From: Ariolimax columbianus
Lineage: Eukaryota; Mollusca; Gastropoda; Stylommatophora; Arionidae
Length of the DNA: 64,000 nt
Assembly: GCA_036924085.1 (NCBI GenBank)
Contig: JAVGWX010000005.1
Coordinates: 95,966,730 to 96,030,729, forward strand
Reading direction: 5' to 3'
Shown here: positions 59,690 to 64,000 of the stretch, in pieces
Numbering within the stretch: the first letter of the stretch is position 1
Layout of the letters: each line of letters begins with the position of its first letter
Notes under the pieces: generated by a model
What the model was told of the DNA's origin: nothing
Database searches by the model: none
The model's input: only the letters and a program-made list of their open reading frames with translations
Position numbers and translations under genes: made by a program

Positions 59690-60095
59690 TGGAAGCGGCA
59701 TGTTGTTCAAATGTCTGACATCCACCTCCTGCAGCATATTGAGCTCTGAAATGACAGATGCTTAACAGGGGAACAGAAAACTCTCACAAAATGTCTCTGA
59801 AGAGTTTCAACATTGATGTCACCTCCTGTGAGATGCTTGCACAGAACCACTCCACTTGGCACACAATATACTCAGGTCATGGAACAGGATATCCATGGCT
59901 GAGACTCAGACAAATCAAAGTGCCAGAAAAAACAGAACGTGCAACGAACCCACACACGACTCCTTACATGTGGGTCTCACATGCGGTAGAGCCTGCTGTG
60001 CTGGGATTAGACTTTCCAGTCATGTGAGATCTAATCTCGTAGCACAAGGCTGATACCATCTTTGCTTGTGATGGGCAACAACACATGTACGAATA
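59690..60095 (+). mobile_element. RTE-like LINE C-terminal relic
   Basis: Reads WKRHVVQMSDIHLLQHIEL, then MSLKSFNIDVTSCEMLAQNH and AVEPAVLGLDFPVM, a decayed C-x2-C / H finger end. Parallel to 58840-59235, so this area holds several pieces of one LINE family. Confidence 0.7.
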
Positions 60096-60179
60096 TTCTC
60101 AACCTCCTGTCATTAATAAGAATATATCTCTATACATGGATCATATTGTGTGGGGTGGCCACAGAACACAACAGCACTA

Positions 60180-60345
60180 AATGAAAATGAAGTTTGGGGA
60201 GGGAGGGAAGATAAAGTGGATATGGATAGAATACATCCTCAGAAAGCAAGATAATATAAACAGACATGTCCTGGATGAGAAGAGTTGAGAGGTCAAAGAA
60301 CACCTGGCGATGGATGAGGGCAATGGTCTCCTGAAGTCTCGCATG
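60180..60345 (+). mobile_element. LINE post-RT fragment
   Basis: Reads KWIWIEYILRKQDNINRHVL then DEKS, matching the KWIGHxLR...I-x-R-x-x-L-x-W segment of RTE-like and BovB-like elements. Confidence 0.5.
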
Positions 60346-60479
60346 TGGAGCCGAAGAAGACTGCCCAAAATATTCTCTTCGTATTAGAGATTCTCGGTCT
60401 ACAAAGATTGGAAGACCTGGTGGCAAGAGGGACAATAGGGCCCATTTGAGGATTTAGCTGGACAGTAAGAAACTTAATT

Positions 60480-60765
60480 ACTTCTGTACAAGGATGTATG
60501 CAAGCGGGATTGATGCAGGAATTGATTTGGAATCATGGGAACAGGACACCATGGATCGTGTTACATGGAGGGGCAGGATTAAGCATGGAATACAGACAAA
60601 TGAGAAACTCATTGCTGATAGGCTAAAGACTCAGCATTTGAGAAGACATGCCACACCATGCGATGCCGCAAACGGTCCGGGGTTTCCTTGCGTACACTGT
60701 GGACTACGTTTCTATGCTCGGATTGGTCTTACGAGTCACATTCGTTATTGTCATGGACTGTAGTT
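60480..60765 (+). mobile_element. RTE-like LINE C terminus with C2H2 finger
   Basis: Open over 89 codons: IDAGIDLESWEQDTMDRVTW, RGRIKHGIQTNEKLIADRLK, and FPCVHCGLRFYARIGLTSHI then RYCHGL stop. It has C-x2-C...H-x4-H spacing and the ARIGLxSH signature shared with the - strand copy at 8595-8990. Confidence 0.85.
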
Positions 60766-61069
60766 ACATCCCCTTTTTACAAAGCCCAATCACTATCATC
60801 TGACAAGACAGATAGAGCCAATGATGAAGAAACTCAAAGATAAGAGGGTTTGTTACTCTTGATAGATTGAATATGAATGAATATTGCCAGGCGGTGTGTG
60901 AATTGTTGTTTATTAAAGATTTATCTTTCTTTTTTACCCCTTCCACCTCAGACAAAGTTTTCAAGTTATTTCAGACCATTTGGATGTGAATTGGACATCT
61001 AATATGGACAATATAGTTTTAAGCTATGATTTGTTTACGATTAAACTTATGCATATAGATTTAATTAAA
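60766..61069. other. Nothing recognised
   Basis: AT-rich spacer. Confidence 0.35.
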
Positions 61070-61330
61070 TCAATTGGCATTTATTATCTGTAAACCTGTT
61101 ATTTGGCTATTACAAGCATCTGATGCCAGGTAGCCAAATGTTTAAAATCATTTTGGTCTTTTGTCTTGGAGTACCATGTTGGACCAAGGGATTTCCTCAG
61201 ATCATCTATCCATCTCATTGGTGGACAACTGAGCCACATTTAAAGATGTTGGGCACCAGAAAGTCACTATTTGTGTCCATCTGTTGTCCAGCATGAACAC
61301 CACAAGCCTGGCCCATCAGCATTTTCTAAA
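61070..61330 (-). mobile_element. LINE C-terminal relic
   Basis: The - strand reads CPPMRWIDDLRKSLGPTWYS then KTKDQNDFKHLATR, matching the P-x-x-R-W-x-D-D-[IL]-x-K-x-x-G-x-x-W...D-R-x-x-W tail of RTE-like LINEs. Confidence 0.75.
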
Positions 61331-62959
61331 CAATGTAGTATCTAAGACATCATTGAAGACTGACAACCGACAATCACTCCAATATACCTTAATCTGTAAA
61401 TAATTTTAATGCAAGGTGAAAAAAACAAAGGTAAGATCCCATTAACTCACAAGTGTGGCATATTGGGAATATGGTGTTAGGCAATTATATTTCTTGACCA
61501 ACATCACGCCAGCTGTCTTTACTTTCCAATATTATTCTGGTATCGGTAGCCAATTTTGGGCCATTTTGCGGTCTAACAAATTCTATACCAACTGGAAACC
61601 GACCCGTTCGTTTGACTGGGGAAGCCTGTGCACTAACCACTGTGGCAACTCAGCTTCTAGGGTCCCTTGAGACATGACAATCATTTCAAGGGTTCCTCAA
61701 GGATATAAAGAGATGAGACAAGCACATCCATGTAATGGCACAGTTTCAATGTCATAAAACACAGCAGTACAAACAGTCAGTCCCCAGATCACACAATGAA
61801 CCCACGAGAACCAACACTCAACACAAGTAAAGTGGAACTCCTTTTAATCTGTTCTATTGTCTGAATCATCAAGTCAAGAAATGTAGAAACTCTGTGGCAA
61901 GTCAATTAAACAAAACAAGTAAGCTAGCAGTGGTAATGATAGAGAAGACAAGTATTTTTTGCGGTCTCATGTAGCGAGTCACTTATGTTCCATGTAAGAC
62001 CTTGGTTCGATCATAAAGTGCCTATTGTGTACAAAAATGACTTGTTTTTGTGATCGTTGCTGCTACTGCCTGCTTGCTCAGAATTATCAATCAATATTGA
62101 CTTGTGTGTTCTATAAATAAGAATGCACATCACCACCAATATCTAGCTGCCCAACATGTCAAACCATAGAACATGTACTTATTCTGTTATGTTTTGATTG
62201 GCTGGAGGCAAGGCAAAGTAAGCAGCTTTGCCTTAACATAAGGTGAAAGTGAATCTTTGCAGATACTGCAGTTGGGGATGATGTGTTAGACTTCATTGTA
62301 TACATTTTCAGCTTATGTGAGGTTAATGATCCTACAGCAGATTGTGGAAGAAGTATTATGAGATGTGTTGTACACAGTCTCAACTTATGTGTAGGGGGTA
62401 GTTCCAGGAGATTGTCATTGGGGATGATGCACTTGAGATTTAATTGTATGACGTCTTCGCTTTCTTGAGGTGGGCGATACAATTAGAATCACTTACCCGT
62501 TTACTTCATTTAAACATATTCTAGCTCAGACTGACTATATTCTCTGCTTCAAATATATACGGCAATCACACATAAGTTCATGAACAAATAACTGAACACA
62601 ATAAATGTGTATATGTCGACAGAACACAGGCTCATAGAATACAAGCACTGAACACAGATAGAGAACTTGTGCTTATAGAACAATGATAAGAACACATGCT
62701 CACAGAAAACAAAAACAGATCAGGAACATAACATGTACACCATTATTATGCTGTAAGCAACAACATTATCCCACCCATAAAATATTAAACAGTATTATGC
62801 CTGATGTCCTTGGGGCAAAATTAGTACAAAAACTACCTTAAGCTGCTCAAAGCGCCAGAAAGTTATAATTCTTCAGCTTGTTGAGCAGCATATTCGATAA
62901 TTTTCAAAATAACACGATGATTCATCAAAATCTGTTAACAATTAAGAAAGTACAACAGG
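61331..62959. other. Nothing firmly recognised
   Basis: It contains a diverged tandem duplication at about 62250-62470 (TTGGGGATGATG.. blocks about 70 bp apart) and a TGCACTAACCACTGTGGCAA segment (61628-61647) that may be a reversed tRNA-SINE head. No coding signal. Confidence 0.4.
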
Positions 62960-63560
62960 GCTGGCTATGGCATAAATGGATAGTAACATAGAGGCCTTGA
63001 ACCTTCTAGATCTTGTGTGGATATACTGTTCTGGTCATGCTGGGATTCCAGGCAATGCTGATATTTTGGCTATGCAAGCACCCATTAAGGGCACTTTGTA
63101 TATGGACAGAGGTGACATTTTGAAGTCTATCAATAACTGCCTGTTGGAAGACGATTCCACGAACAATGAACTTGCAATCCACAGATTGTAAAGTTTTTAA
63201 CAGAACAGAATGGCTAAACATAGCAGCCTCGAACCTTCAGGATCTCTTACTATCCTGGTCATACAGGGGCTGCGACAATAAATGAGATGAAATTTCTGGC
63301 CTCATAGATACCCGTTGTGCAAACATTTTATATGGATAGGGGTGACATTTTGAGGTGATTCAATGACTACCTCTTGATTGAAGGAACTATAATCAAAGAA
63401 CCTGCAATCCACAGATTGAAAAAAGTTTTTTAATCATACATGGATCCAGCAGAGTGGGGCACCTGAGAGGACGACGAGTTTGTACAACCAGCGAGCTACA
63501 GCAACCATAAGTATCTTACCATTTGCTGAGATAGACTGAACACCTATCAGTCTTCTTGGG
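62960..63560 (+). mobile_element. RNase H LINE relic, two tandem copies, family W
   Basis: First copy: DLVWIYCSGHAGIPGNADIL, then GDILKSINNCLLEDDSTNNE and LAIHRL. The second copy begins near 63210 (AASNLQDLL), repeats the GDILxxxx...NPQI-like segment and ends VCTTSELQQP, the tail seen at 9520 and 16330. Both are broken. Confidence 0.78.
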
Positions 63561-63684
63561 AGTACAGTAGCACTGATTCTTAACAGAATTAAATAACAAT
63601 TATGAACACCACAGGTTAATTTGTATACTCATCTCGGACGGAAAAGGAGAGAAATAGATTACAAGTTTTTCAATTCAGTAGCTG
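63561..63684. other. Nothing recognised
   Basis: Short spacer. Confidence 0.3.
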
Positions 63685-63870
63685 GAGATAGGAGCGGCAA
63701 AGCTCACAACCCAAACATGCAGGGTTCAGATTATCAAAAAACTGCAACTTTGTACCCCTATGGAAAGTAAACTCATTTTTAAAATGTGTGCTAAGTCTGA
63801 TGCCACTGGACCATTAAGTGCAAGGCACAGTACATCATATCGGGGAAAAAGGTTAATTTAAAAAAAAAAA
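63685..63870 (+). mobile_element. tRNA-derived SINE, family T
   Basis: GGAGCGGCAAAGCTCACAAC (box A region), GGGTTCAGATTATCAAAAAA (box B region), then ACCCCTATGGAAAGTAAACT and AATGTGTGCTAAGTCTGATG, ending in an A-run near 63862-63870. Best body match to 48776-48890. Confidence 0.6.
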
Positions 63871-64000
63871 GTACAATTTCAGTTTTTTAAAATTCCGCAG
63901 TTAATGTATGATAACTCACTGAAACAGAATTGTTTTTTTATTTTGTGTGACGCTGGTGTGGCAATCACTATTTTGAATTTATGCTTTTGTAGTGAGGAGC

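Overview
This is eukaryotic (animal) DNA. It is AT-rich and intron-rich, packed with LINE and SINE copies and minisatellites, and shows no operons or bacterial signals. The one host gene I can support is a peroxisomal/mitochondrial-type alanine--glyoxylate (serine--pyruvate) aminotransferase, AGXT, on the + strand. Eleven exons between 1250 and 49884 give an open 334-codon frame that aligns from codon 56 to near the end of vertebrate AGXT. Exon 1 lies outside the window, to the left. The repeat content (CR1-group LINEs with an esterase-type ORF1, RTE-like LINEs, RNase H-bearing LINEs, tRNA-derived SINEs, mariner remnants) fits a large-genome invertebrate, most likely a lophotrochozoan such as a mollusc. 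That assignment is inference.

Layout: 1-1249 is the end of intron 1, with an RTE-like reverse transcriptase relic. Exons lie at 1250-1328, 13376-13489, 17806-17870, 19860-19960, 32141-32211, 32971-33055, 37543-37638, 40864-40933, 42147-42242, 47227-47309 and 49740-49884. The 12-kb second intron and the 12-kb fifth intron carry most of the LINEs; the fifth holds a near full-length CR1 element (20578-25720, - strand) split by a 946-bp solo LTR. Introns 7, 8, 10 and 11 carry large minisatellites (units of 21, 18, 35 and 66 bp). From 49.9 to 64 kb I see no further convincing host gene, only mariner, CR1, RTE, RNase H-LINE and SINE relics, many nested with visible target-site duplications, plus one unexplained 80-codon ORF at 57502-57744.

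Three themes stand out. First, several minisatellites appear to have been seeded from transposon sequence: an RNase H coding segment, a short retroposon, a mariner 5' region and a mariner terminus. Second, tandem duplication has copied AGXT splice signals themselves (the exon 9 acceptor and the exon 11 donor), leaving decoy sites beside the real ones. Third, the AGXT stop codon removes the usual C-terminal peroxisomal signal, yet the three in-frame codons after the stop read S-S-L before a second stop. A 312-332 bp retroposon family with clean target-site duplications but no visible pol III promoter may be undescribed. I found no new defence-like or enzymatic system; the novelty here is in genome architecture.
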